NCBI GenBank assembly: GCA_950022655.1
Contig: OX465589.1
Coordinates: 26,651,626 to 26,715,625, forward strand
Direction: 5' to 3'
Length of the DNA stretch: 64,000 bases
DNA from: Alentia gelatinosa
Taxonomy: Eukaryota; Annelida; Polychaeta; Phyllodocida; Polynoidae
Shown here: positions 12,440 to 22,819 of the stretch, one piece after another
Numbering within the stretch: the stretch's first letter is position 1
Layout: each line of letters begins with the position of its first letter
Notes under the pieces: generated by a model
What the model was told of the DNA's origin: nothing
The model's input: the letters and a program-made list of their open reading frames with translations, nothing else
Databases searched by the model: none
Translations under genes and position numbers: made by a program

Positions 12440-13160
12440 CTGAACACCCGCCAGGGTAATATGGACTATGTATGCATGTGGACAGCCACCCAGCATTTCC
12501 CACCACCTCACCTTAGTATTGATCACCGACCTAACCTTGTAATAGCCGTGCTCCTCAATATATTAATGTCGTTCAAATATTTTAGACGCTTAATGTTAGG
12601 AAGGTGCCGTGCGTGAAAACGGGTTATACGATAATTGACTTGGTAAATACTTGTTGTTGGGAATAGGTCTACGTTCATATAGGTTATTCCCCAGTGTCCC
12701 AGGCGTCACATATATACCTAGTGTACTTCTTCTACTATATGATTATACATCTACTATATGCAACGTTTTATAATTACACTTAATCGAGGTTTCACTTGCA
12801 TTTAGTCATGTACGCATAATTGTTACATAATATTACATCAAATTATCATACACACAGGCATGTGATTATCATCAATCATGTCACGTTGAAATTTAAATCC
12901 TTACAGTATGATGACTGGTGTATTTGCTTTCATCATCCCCAGAATCATATCCCAGAACACAGTCATCTCCACGGAGAACCATCTAAAGAGCCTTTAATTC
13001 GTTACCAGACGTGTGTGGCATGTTATTGAGAAGATAATGTGTAAACTATTAGGATGTATAATCAGATTGGATTATAAATGTATCTATATAAGCATTATGA
13101 AATCTATTTAACGTGTTTTACAATAACCACCTCTGGCGATGCTGGTGCTCATGTTGCAAG
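12440..13160. other. Non-coding stretch
   Basis: No supported gene, RNA or repeat between the two MITEs. Confidence 0.45.
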
Positions 13161-13162
13161 GC

Positions 13163-13517
13163 TTAACCCTTTCCCTGCAGCACCCAGTTCCCCTGTTCAC
13201 CATTACACGGCAGGCATTGCCTGCCCAAACGACCCTACTACGGCAGGCACCTTTTTTGGGGGGAAATAGCAATGTCATGTGATCTGTCATGTGATTTAAG
13301 TAATTTACCTTGGTGACTGAACATATTTTATCATACCAAATCAAAGGTCAATATGGCTGTTATACATTGTCAAAATTTCTTTTAAATCAAACAATTATCT
13401 TTTTATCTATTGAAGTTTGTATAAAAGTGTCACTGATGCCTCAAAGATGCCTGGAGGCATCTTCCTGCCGTAGCCAGGGGAATGCCTGGAGGCATTTTCC
13501 TGCTGTTAAAGGGTTAA
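13163..13517. mobile_element. piggyBac-like MITE with TTAA duplication, copy 1
   Basis: It is flanked by TTAA (13163-13166 and 13514-13517) and starts CCCTTTCCCTGCAGCA; the other end is TGCTGTTAAAGGG. TTAA targets and CCCTTT-type ends match the piggyBac superfamily. Near the right end the palindrome ATGCCTGGAGGCAT occurs twice (13447-13460 and 13482-13495). The body has no transposase frame. A second copy lies at 60763-61133 inside the receptor kinase gene. Confidence 0.85.
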
Positions 13518-13790
13518 GTAGTATTCATCCTGGTGTCACCTTCGTCACCTGCTGTGTGAAATGTTTCATGATATACATGTATATAGACTGTATATGCTTT
13601 CCAGATGATCCAGCGTGTAAACGGTGAAATATTGCAGAACCTAGCTCTGCGAATTCATTTGATAGGAGCATCGATGAATTTACCTTAAACTGCTCCCTAA
13701 TTCCTGCAGGGTATCCCATAATTATCTATCTGCAATTATTGCAAAATGAGTCATTGCACAAGATGGTGTCACTAATTGCATACTGATGAA

Positions 13791-14479
13791 CCTAAACTAT
13801 TTAGAAGGTTGGTTTGATGTGGCGTCGGCAGCGACTACTGAGTGAGTGATCTGTCCGGTGTTTTTCGGATCCCGCCGTGGCGGCGAGGCGAAGGCACCGT
13901 GATATTGAACCATGGTTCTGGTTGGTTTAACCGTGTATTTGAACCCTGACCCTTGTACTCATTGGTCCCTACCGACCTGCGATGGCGGGAGCGGTTGGTT
14001 TGACCAATCAGTGTGTATGTACTTTCTGAGTTTGTTGATATTTGCACTGTCATTGTCAGGTACCAGTGGGATCTGACCTGACCTCTAGTGTCAACAGGCT
14101 GGGGACTGGTCCCCTGTCGCCTTGTATTACTCAGTGAGGGTGTGTGTTTTCACCCTGCAGGGGCTGGTTCCATATCTGTCTCATGTTTTCACATTTCGAC
14201 TGGCGACCCCCCTATTGGGGGGCTGTCCTCAGTAGTTTCGATAGGATTATCTCATCAGGCTTTTTGACGAAGCTTTTTGTTTTTTTGCGGGTTTATTTCG
14301 GAGCCGTATTTTTTTGGGTGCGTTTGCCTTACACCGGGCAGATCGTTCAGATGTCTGGGATAATGTCGGGTTGATATTATGGTTATCAAATTCCTTTCCG
14401 GGCGTTTTCCCGGGAAAATTTTTTTTTTCCCCGAAAAACGCCCGGAAAGGAATTTGATAACCCTAAACTATTTAGAAGG
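13791..14479 (+). mobile_element. Insertion with 18-bp target duplication and 3' hairpin
   Basis: The 18-mer CCTAAACTATTTAGAAGG occurs exactly at 13791-13808 and 14462-14479 and brackets about 653 bp. The insert begins TTGGTTTGATGTGGCGTCGG and is more GC-rich than its surroundings. It ends in a hairpin with 28-bp perfect arms (14381-14408 and 14435-14462; GGTTATCAAATTCC against GGAATTTGATAACC) whose loop contains a T-run. A long, exact duplication indicates target-primed or similar integration, as for SINEs and LINEs, but there is no poly-A tail. No substantial ORF is present. Confidence 0.8.
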
Positions 14480-15400
14480 CTGAAAATAGTCCAACCATCA
14501 GTTTGGCGGGAAAGGAGATACTATTGAGCTCAAACAGACAATATTATACCTGTTTGCGAATGTCTGACACTAGTTACTGGTCAGCTGTACATATTCCATT
14601 CGTCTCCGTTATGAATGAATATGGTTCGTCCCTCCGTACCATGTGACTTGTGGACTAAGTATAAATTTGTGTGTTATTGATAATTATGTATATAATACAG
14701 ATACAGTGCAAAATGGGCTGAATGGATTCAGTTCCTGGTTGTTTAAGTGCATATGTTTAGACATACAAGTATACCATGTTCTTTGAAGTCGGTACGTCTA
14801 CACTCACTTAAACAACTTGGAATAGAATTCATTCAGCCGCACCCAGCTGTCTTTATATACTATTTGCTTACAAGCGCAAATACAGCATTGATACAACAGC
14901 AATCTCGTTTCCAGCAAATAAGATTCCCTTAGCCTGCCAACGAATTCGGAAACACTATGTACGTATTACGAGCGTTGAGAAGGACCTTGACTGGCAAGCT
15001 GGCGGGGTTTATTGATGCGCATTATTCTAAGCAGAAATCATTTAGTTATAGGCAGTATATTGGCGGCCAGAAATAAGGGTAGCGTTAAATGTAGTGAAAA
15101 GGTCGAATGGCGATATACGTTCTTGTTTTGCCAATGTTTTACAAAGGAGTCGTAAGGTGAGGGATACATGTTTATACACTGAGAAGTGTGAGTGATATTT
15201 AACGAACTTATAGGCGTCTGTACAATTGACCCGTGCCACTGTCAAAAACAAACGCCAAGCTTAGCACCCTAAAGCTTTGTTTGAATAGGGCAAGCACCGT
15301 GGATTAAGATTAAGGTGTATGCTGGCAACAGTGTATTTATGTACAAACGGGTAAATCCATATGGGGTTCCATTATTTTCTTTTGGTTTCCATTAATTGAC
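14480..15400. other. Non-coding stretch
   Basis: No supported gene or repeat. Short frames at 14747-14932 and 15042-15251 have no recognisable features. Confidence 0.45.
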
Positions 15401-15402
15401 CA

Positions 15403-15709
15403 TTTATCCTTACCCGCATATAAATCTCCATAGACTTAACATGGTGTGACTGTATGTCACGGTTATAAATGCCATAAAATATGTATATGCCACTGGTAAC
15501 ATATAAAGTTAAAAACATGTGACAGGGTAGGATAAAATCTAAACATCACTCAATTTCATATAATTGTTTACATACATCACTCAATTTCATATAATTGTTT
15601 ACATGACATTCATTGTCTTCTGCTACAGATATCACTCAGCTCCTCGTGATATCATTCCGCAAAGACAACTCATGCCATATAAACAAACATATGAAATTTT
15701 GTGATGTTT
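15403..15709 (-). mobile_element. Hairpin-plus-module element, copy F (inverted)
   Basis: Read on the minus strand it matches 43104-43360. The module is bounded by TTTATCCTTACCC (15403-15415) and GGGTAGGATAAAA (15525-15537). The hairpin occupies 15541-15709, with apex stem GATATCAC/GTGATATC around TCAGCTCCTC. One arm carries a 31-bp direct duplication (unit starting CATCACTCAATTTCATATAA at 15544 and again at 15575), so the arms are no longer equal in length. Confidence 0.8.
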
Positions 15710-16680
15710 CATGATAGTATGTATCGACTTAAAACAAAAACGACCGACATGTATATATTCAGCTCGCCCTTATAACATTATGCCATAAGTGTGAGGAGTG
15801 AATATATACGTCAATGCTACCAAATTTGTGCAGTTTATTTATAATATTTGTTAATATTCTTGTATACCATGCGTAGGCCTAGTAGTACGTGTTCTTGTAT
15901 ATCATGTACACAACATGTACTCATTCATATACATGGACCTCGACACAGCTGCTACATATCAATGGCCATTCAGAGACATTTCTGAAGGGGTATTTGATAG
16001 AGAATCAGTGTTCGGTAATCAATATTGGCCCGCACGACGAACAACATGCCTCCATCATATGCCGCCACATTTGTAACAGATATACCAATTGGGTATTCAT
16101 TTATATCTCGGATAATTCAATCATGTTTGAGGGATGGGGAGAGCTTAGAGAGGCGAGTCATCAACCTATACCATTATGATTGTAGCGAAATCCAGGGGAA
16201 TGTATCTCCACTTTTATCTCTATTATTTTGAGAATTTAGTACAAAATAAAAATGGAAATATATAAAACTGGTATCCCTGAAACTATTCTTCATGATATCC
16301 ACTTCTTAATTGATACTGAAACCATATACTGTAATCCTATGGTATTCTTAGATTAACCCCAATATATAAAAGCTAAATCAGATTCATTCTCTCACGGCTT
16401 CAATCAGTGGTATACTTTGTTTCTATTCATTGATAGGTGAAGTTTCACTAAACAATATCTTCAAGCACCGAACCTCAAAACTGCCAACGTAGTATATTAC
16501 TGACCGATTGATAAGTTTTAGTAGAAGTCCATATCCTTGTTTTGGTATTATTATCTCCTATCCGGACAAATACCGCAGAACCCCCCTCCCTCACTCCACT
16601 CACCCGACCCCACCTCCCTGAGCTCTTGGGCGTTTCATTGAAACTCAAAGTTTGGCTTATAATACGGAATAACATCACTC
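15710..16680. other. Non-coding stretch
   Basis: No supported gene. If the first-exon candidate at 16683-16749 is real, this would be its first intron. Confidence 0.4.
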
Positions 16681-16682
16681 AC

Positions 16683-16749
16683 CTGCCAAAACCTGCAGCA
16701 CCACCACCACACAGTATCCGGTCAGTGTCCATCCTGATGTGACCGCCAT
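16683..16749 (-). CDS. Possible signal-peptide first exon of an unknown gene
   Basis: On the minus strand an ATG in good context (CAGAATGGCGG) opens 22 codons plus one base. The peptide starts MAVTSGWTLTG and continues with the hydrophobic stretch CVVVVLQVLA, ending at a consensus donor (GCAG|GTGAGTG). A short, phase-1 first exon with a hydrophobic core is typical of secreted or membrane proteins built from extracellular modules. The sequence upstream in transcription (16750-17350) is GC-rich, as a promoter might be. No downstream exon could be identified with confidence in 1-16680, so the protein is unknown and the exon remains a candidate. Confidence 0.35.
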
Positions 16750-17380
16750 TCTGTTTGACCACGTGTTGCTGTGGTTACAATGTCCAGCAGACGACAAATG
16801 CGCCAAAAGCAAAACGCGTATAATCGCGCGCTTATTTTGTAGTTACTCCAAGTTATGATACCCTCGTAGAAGTCCCGTGTGCTGATTAGTGCAAATCCTT
16901 GTTGTTACCTACGTAAGGTCATGCTTGTTGGAGAACGAAACAGAAACCGGATAATGAGAAAGGGAAGGAATGAGAACGTCCAGCTGGCTTCCTCTCCACG
17001 CCTGACTGACGTGCGCTCGCCCTCGCCACCGGGTAGTTATAGCTCACTGAATGCCAAGACTGCCGTAAAAGGCGGACCGCCGATCGACGCAAGAGGAACG
17101 CCGCGTTTCGCTGGTTGGCTCTTTGCCAATGAATGCTACACTCTCCAAGCCCAATCTTTGCCAGTGCTGAAGGCATCGCATAACACCTGCGGGTGTTGAT
17201 CCAGTTTGAAGATGTGCTTGAAGAGGGCATGCTCCGAGTGCGCCTACCTGTGTACAGGTATTGATTATTGTCATGGAAACAGGTGGTTTGTTCGCAGGCC
17301 GGGTGGGTGGGCGGCGGAGGGGTGCGGGCGATGAGAACCTTGGGTAGGGAATTGGGCGTGGCAAGTTGTGAGTATTAAAG
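16750..17380. promoter_or_regulatory. GC-rich, CpG-containing stretch, possible promoter
   Basis: Compared with the flanks, this stretch is richer in GC and CpG (CGCGCGC near 16827, CGATCGACGC near 17082, GGGTGGGCGGCGG near 17305). It contains an E-box (CCACGTG near 16759) and the first-exon start context resembles a YY1-type AATGGCGG motif. Open frames at 16879-17199 and on the minus strand overlap one another and show no domain features. The promoter reading rests on composition and position only. Confidence 0.3.
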
Positions 17381-17646
17381 CTCTGGGAACTGAATGTTTT
17401 TTTCCAACGTAATCATTGAAACAAGAGAGAGCATAGAGAATGAGATGAAACAAGAAAGGCAGGGACAGAGAAAGCCGTGACAGAGAGAAAGAAACACACA
17501 TACAGAAACAGATACTCAGACACACAGACAGTTGATAAATCTGACAAGGAAACCATGCAGAGATAACCACAAAAGTTTTCATATATGGTATGTATTGAGT
17601 TTGGGTAGAAAACTGAGAAACTAGGGGACTGAGCATAGACTAAAAC

Positions 17647-18178
17647 GGGATTCACACGGTGGGATTCATGTACCTCACAGGCCGTTTGTCTGAGACAAAT
17701 CCTGTTGAGATTCGGTACTGGAACACAATCTCCTGTGTGAATGACAGGCTTTCATTTTGCTGAGACAACATTTTTCTCTTGCAATTGTCGGCGACAATCG
17801 CCCCTAACAAGGAACAGAATCTCATGAGATTTTGACTTTAAACAGGTTTAAAATTTAGAGGGACATTTTGGTGAGACAAATGTATTTCACACGTTCTCCC
17901 CCAATCTGTGGGTCTCAGCGGTCTCAAATAACACCTATTCACACGGGGAAGTACCCTGAGTCGGCGACTGTGTACCCTGTGTACCCTGTGTAGGGGTGTA
18001 GGGGTGAGACTATGTACCTGTTAAATCTTCTCATGTGAATTGAATCCGCCATGTTCCCCTGAGACTGTAGAACACCCCAATCTGTGAAACTTTGTTCCCA
18101 GTTGGAAAAAGTAGCCGACTGGCGCAAAGGTGTGAAGTACACCAGTCTCAGGTCCATTTGTCCCACCGTGTGAATCCC
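17647..18178. mobile_element. TIR element, perfect 18-bp ends (GGGATTCACACGG)
   Basis: GGGATTCACACGGTGGGA at 17647-17664 is exactly complementary to 18161-18178. The 532-bp interior has repeated TGAGAC(A)- and GTCTCA-type words and a short TGTACCCTG tandem near 17970. No transposase frame and no clear target duplication are visible. The right end stops six bases before the next element. Confidence 0.85.
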
Positions 18179-18184
18179 ATTTAA

Positions 18185-18476
18185 TGCCCATCTACCGATT
18201 TCGGAACATTCATGTACCTTTGTCGGCGACAAACGGACAGTAATTTGTCTCAGCCAAGGCATCCTAACAGAGTCGGCGGTAGTCGGCAGATGTAGGACAG
18301 CTAGGCAAGGGTGTGCCACCGATTAGTAGACGATTTGCTTAGGACTAATATCCACCACCCCATCTCCTCAATGTCCGCAGAACGAGCGAATACTTACGTA
18401 ATTTGCCTGCGACAAGTTCACCGACTCCTATACGATTTGCAAACTAATCGCTCAACCCTGAATCGGTAGATGGGCA
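18185..18476. mobile_element. TIR element, perfect 16-bp ends (TGCCCATCTACCGATT)
   Basis: TGCCCATCTACCGATT at 18185-18200 is exactly complementary to 18461-18476. The element is 292 bp and non-coding. It lies directly beside the element at 17647-18178. Words such as GTCGGCGACA and TTTGTCTCAG are shared with that neighbour, which suggests related families or one nested composite. Confidence 0.85.
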
Positions 18477-18479
18477 TCA

Positions 18480-18905
18480 GGCTTAACCAGTGAGATATAG
18501 ATGGATCTCTTGTAACTGCATTCAATGGGAGAGTGAGCTAGATGTGGAAAGAGGACGTAAGGTGGAGATGAGACCTTCACTGTCTCATCTCATGACAGAT
18601 GATGGGATACGTTCTACAGGGTGAGTGGTGAGAATCTAAAACGATTGATACAATCACAGCAAATGAAATGTGGACCATGGGGAAGCCAGTAGAACAACAG
18701 AATGCATGAGATAGATGGCAGGCAGGTGTAAGAAGAGGATAAATACATTTTAAAAGCAATGAGAAATGGAGAAAAGGGAGGATGTACCTGATTCCACACC
18801 TGGTAACTGTACCCCAGCTAATCAACAGTAATAGATACGTTCTGGGTCCCAAAGAATGCAACGTGCCAGGTATAGCGGACATTTTTACTCGGAATTGATT
18901 TGTCA
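18480..18905. other. Non-coding stretch
   Basis: Between two transposon-like elements. The minus-strand frames at 18577-18882 show no recognisable protein features. Confidence 0.4.
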
Positions 18906-18907
18906 GT

Positions 18908-19306
18908 CACTGCACGAAAACCACCATTTTACATATGAATGCGCCCGGCATATATAAGTATGACTTTTGCGTATACAAGGTCGTCCTATTCCCCGTGTAT
19001 ATATACGCCTCATCTGTAGGCAGATATAAGCGTCCAGTGAAGAGGGCTTCACTGAAAGTGGCGGGTATGGGGGGGGGGGGGGGGTGGCAGGGGGAAGGGT
19101 TTCCCACTGAGGACACCTATACTTCTACCAACAAAAATGGGCGGGAAGCAGCGGGGGGAGAAGCTATTTCCTCTCATATACAGCCAAGACGCGTCCGTAT
19201 ATATAACCCTTGGCGTGTATATATGAAAACAAATCAATATTCAGCAAGTACATGCACTTCTGCGATGGCGTATATATATGAATAAAATGGTGGTTTTCGT
19301 GCAGTG
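18908..19306. mobile_element. TIR element with perfect 24-bp CACTG ends
   Basis: The 24 bases at 18908-18931 (CACTGCACGAAAACCACCAT plus four more) are exactly complementary to 19283-19306. CACTR starts are typical of the CACTA (En/Spm) superfamily, but the expected 2-3 bp target duplication is not evident. The 399-bp interior has several GTATATAT-type words and a poly-G tract (about 19070-19084), and no transposase. Confidence 0.8.
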
Positions 19307-19529
19307 AATACATTTCATATCATCAACTCAGCTGACCACATCGCAACACCTACTACTTAAGCCCAGATAAGAGGGTGGACCGCTCGGCGGGGTTCTGTGC
19401 CATACTGTAGGGTGTGCGTTATCGTTAATCAATCCAAGGTATTTTCAGGTATTCGGAATATCCACACTGTATTTTCCTTTATTTGTACATGTGTTGGTTC
19501 CTCTACAATCAATAATCAGTAATTAATCA

Positions 19530-19802
19530 ATTAAGATATGAGGTTTAACTATGATAGCCCCGGGGTTTCTCGGAGCTCTCCGAGAAATCTCAGAGTAGGT
19601 TCTTGATGGTCTCCTCTCTGCAGGGGCTCCTGGGCTTAGAAGACTCGCCAGCGGCGTTGAGACTGTCAGTTTTTTTAACTCAAAAAAATGTTGACATTCT
19701 GCTCCCAAATCCTGGTAGGAGAGAAGTAAAAGGGCCTGACCGAGGACCCCCCGCGGCTACAAGAAACCCCGGGGTGGTTATAATTAAACTTCATGTCTTA
19801 AT
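19530..19802. mobile_element. TIR element, imperfect 41-bp ends
   Basis: The sequence from 19530 (ATTAAGATATGAGGTTTAAC ... CCCCGGGGTTTCT) to 19570 is complementary, with a handful of mismatches, to 19762-19802. The 273-bp unit is non-coding. The ends carry a CCCCGGGG palindrome. The superfamily is unassigned. Confidence 0.65.
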
Positions 19803-19809
19803 CATTTCA

Positions 19810-21935
19810 TTACTTAGCTGACACTCTAGGAGCCGCGGGGTGGCGCTCCTGGGCTACTTCATTTCGTTTCGAGCAGTAGTCATCGATTTTCCCCAACAAG
19901 TAATAAACCTGAGGTGCAGACAGTAGGTTTATTCAACAAATGATCATCCCATAATCGACATTATCCAACTCAATACCCTAACTAAAGTCAAACAAACAGC
20001 TAGCATAGGAGTCTGACTGAAGCTGTCTATCCCATAACACACAAAAGCAAAGAACTAGAGACATATCTTATCCTCAAAGTGATCAGCATATTTGATAGGC
20101 AGTCAACGCCTGTCAGCCAGTCATACTCGTAGCATATGGTACGTTCATCATTGTATAAATAAATAACAATTAAAAGGTTTTAAGTATAGTCAGTCTATGA
20201 ATTGTTTTCTGTAACCCACTTGCAGGGGATGTGCATCTATAGAGATCATGTAGGGCCTGGCCATGAGCAATCTCGGGTCGTGCACATATCTTGATAAGTG
20301 AGTAAACACACATAACCGCTTGTTCTAAAAAACTTAACCTGAACCTTAGAACTAGGGCATTCCTTATAGAATCATTGGATTTCAACCTACTTGAATAATG
20401 TGTAACACATTTTCCGTTCACCAGGAAATGGCGCTTGTTTTCAGGCGATGCTGAGGTCAGACACAAAAGATCTGCTGTTGTAAGACTGTTGTAAGACCAC
20501 CGTGAGACTGTTGTGAGAATATTTTGAGAAAGTTGTGAGACTGTTGTGAGACTAAAGGGGCCACCGGACCGGCTATGGCAATGCTAATTCTGTTTACATT
20601 ACTAATTTGTCTTTAATTATAATTTCGTCAATACCTCCATTAAAAACCTCCAACAAATTTCAGGAAAACTACCAATCAAGACACTCTGTTTCTATTTTTG
20701 ACGAGTTTTCAAAGTCAACATTTGAGGATTTAAATCTATTTCAAGATTAGTGAATCTTTTTGAATCATACATGCAAAAAGAGTAGATTATACCATATCTT
20801 CTGTTATGATAGACACATTGGGGGAAATATTATATGATTTCAACGACCGGTGCTGTTCCATCGATGACTGATAGGCCTTTGCTACTTGCTACATTTCACG
20901 AACGGTGAATAACGCTGACATTGACCCCTCTTTCCGGGAAACCCGGGCCACCTGGTGGACAGGTAAGGTGCTAAAAACGATTGAATAGGTTTCCTGTGCT
21001 ACCGGTGACACAGTAGCTCAAGCATGCAGCTACTAGATGGTGCCTAAGTGTTGCTAAAAGGTCTTAAGAGGTGCGACCTAGTCTCACCATAGAGATGGAG
21101 ATATGTGATGATAAGATGATAAGACCCGCCCACAGCCGGCCCTCGTCTTGTCACCCGTCGGATCGAGTTTTTTACAGGTCGACTTGGTTACGGGTCGAGT
21201 TCTCCAGATGTTCTGTAGATGTGATAGCGATTTCCATTGTTCATGTTAGAGAAACACTAGTATTTCTATCATTGCTCAGGATTCAGTGGAGAGTGCTCAC
21301 GTCGTTTTCGATTGACGTGCATAGGCGGCCATTACAAGATGGCGCCAGTGTGAAGAGGGTCAATTCTCTCAGAGACAGGGTGAGAGGCGTCATTCTGTGA
21401 CGCAGATGCACCTCGGATATCATCAATAGCAGGCGTGCGAGTTGCAGAGGAGGGGGGTGGGGGGTGGTTATTGAACCCTCTCGACTTGTTTGAGGATGAT
21501 CCAGCTATCAAACGGTAGAGTATATTCAAGCCTTTCACTACTGAGTTGTCTGAGAAGTTAAGGGTGTCCGGCTTTTGTGGTAATACGCGGGAAGAATTGA
21601 CGTGGGCAAAGTCTGTGTGTAGGTGAGCACCCATAACCGCGCCATGATCAGTTGTGACTTTAGATAATTTAGAAAGAGGGCATATTCGTGTATACATGTA
21701 GCGGTTCACTGAAGGTGATTTGTGTGGCCGGTGCATTCCTCTTACCCCCCCCCCCCTCCCCCCCCCCCCAAAAAAAAAACCCCCCAAAAAAACCAACCCA
21801 CCACCACCTCCTTGAGAAAAGACCATCAAGCACCTCTTCACCCAACCACCAAGATGCAGAGACCAGGGAGGTGTTTTATAGGAGACAGAGCCAATGTTAG
21901 TTCATGAAGCAGTCACTAGGTGTTTGGGGGACAGA
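19810..21935. other. Non-coding stretch with degenerate tandem repeat
   Basis: Around 20476-20553 a degenerate tandem of TGTTGTGAGAC-like units occurs. Around 21170-21410 the sequence is richer in CpG and holds ACAAGATGGCGCC (about 21335-21347), which resembles a YY1-type initiator motif, so a weak promoter is conceivable. A C/A homopolymer block lies at 21746-21790. No coding exon is supported. Confidence 0.4.
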
Positions 21936-21942
21936 ACCTGTA

Positions 21943-22100
21943 TTCTTTTTTTTCTTCTTTTTTTTATTTGATAAACATTAAAGACGATGTACATTTCGCC
22001 GCAGATCGCAGCGTTCTTCCAGTGCATACCCTAAACATCACAATACACATCACAAAGTCATATACACACCAGCCATCCTCCCCCCTTTTCTAACATTATT
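21943..22100 (-). mobile_element. 3' tail of a LINE-like element
   Basis: A T-rich run at 21944-21966 is followed by ATTTGATAAACATTAAAGAC, a CGCAGATCGCAGCG stretch, GTTCTTCC, and later ATCACAATACACATCAC. The order and wording parallel the 3' end of the non-LTR element at 22820 (poly-T, TTTTGATAAATACAGACATT, GGGCGTTCTTTC, ACATCACAACAC). Read on the minus strand this is a related element ending in poly-A, heavily 5'-truncated. Its upper limit is unclear and could reach further toward 22470. Confidence 0.6.
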
Positions 22101-22819
22101 TCCCACAAAATATTATAGTACGTCTTGTATCTTTTACATAAACACTGTTATTACAATAAAAATTGCTTTAATTTTCTTCCTATTACATTAGAGAATTATT
22201 CATAATATCAATATACTTCATCAAAACATGATGCATCTGGAATACTAAACGATTTATTGATCGACTTAGATTCCCTCTGTTCTTACCAAATTCAACTGTC
22301 TTTCAATGTTTTACCATGGTTCCTTGACTCTCTAGACCCATCCCAGAGCAGGAAGATATATAATGCTAAAACCCAGGACATGATGTTTCTCACATGGAAT
22401 ACTTCATTTACATATGTGAGCAAGGCAAGAAAAGTGACAATTCCCAATTATCACTCACTCCTTTTGCACCTCCATTAGAGAAGAACAGCTACCTTTTCAC
22501 CTTCATTAGTGAAGAACACCTACTCGGGGGGGGGGGGGGGGGCGTCATGGTGGCGCCCATGACTCATAGGCTTATAGACAAGGTGCTGCATAGACCTGTT
22601 GAGTTGAAACGATCACTAATGGTCTAAGGCCTATTTGGGTATAGCTTTGCCATACATGTGCAGGTAAGATAATTCGACTGTGCAACGGAAACGGTCACTA
22701 TCCACGATCATCACTACTGTAAACACCTCCCAGTGTCTATGTGTCTCATCGGAGTGCTCAGCTAATCATGACCAATCACTACAGATATAACTACCTCATT
22801 GAATCTCTGGTGCTTGACA

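Noticed and set aside
16879..17364. Overlapping 100-codon frames on both strands
   Set aside because: They overlap each other in a GC-rich stretch and show no domain, signal or splice context.
21332..21841. 169-codon minus-strand frame
   Set aside because: It depends on poly-G/poly-C tracts and has no recognisable domain or splice context.
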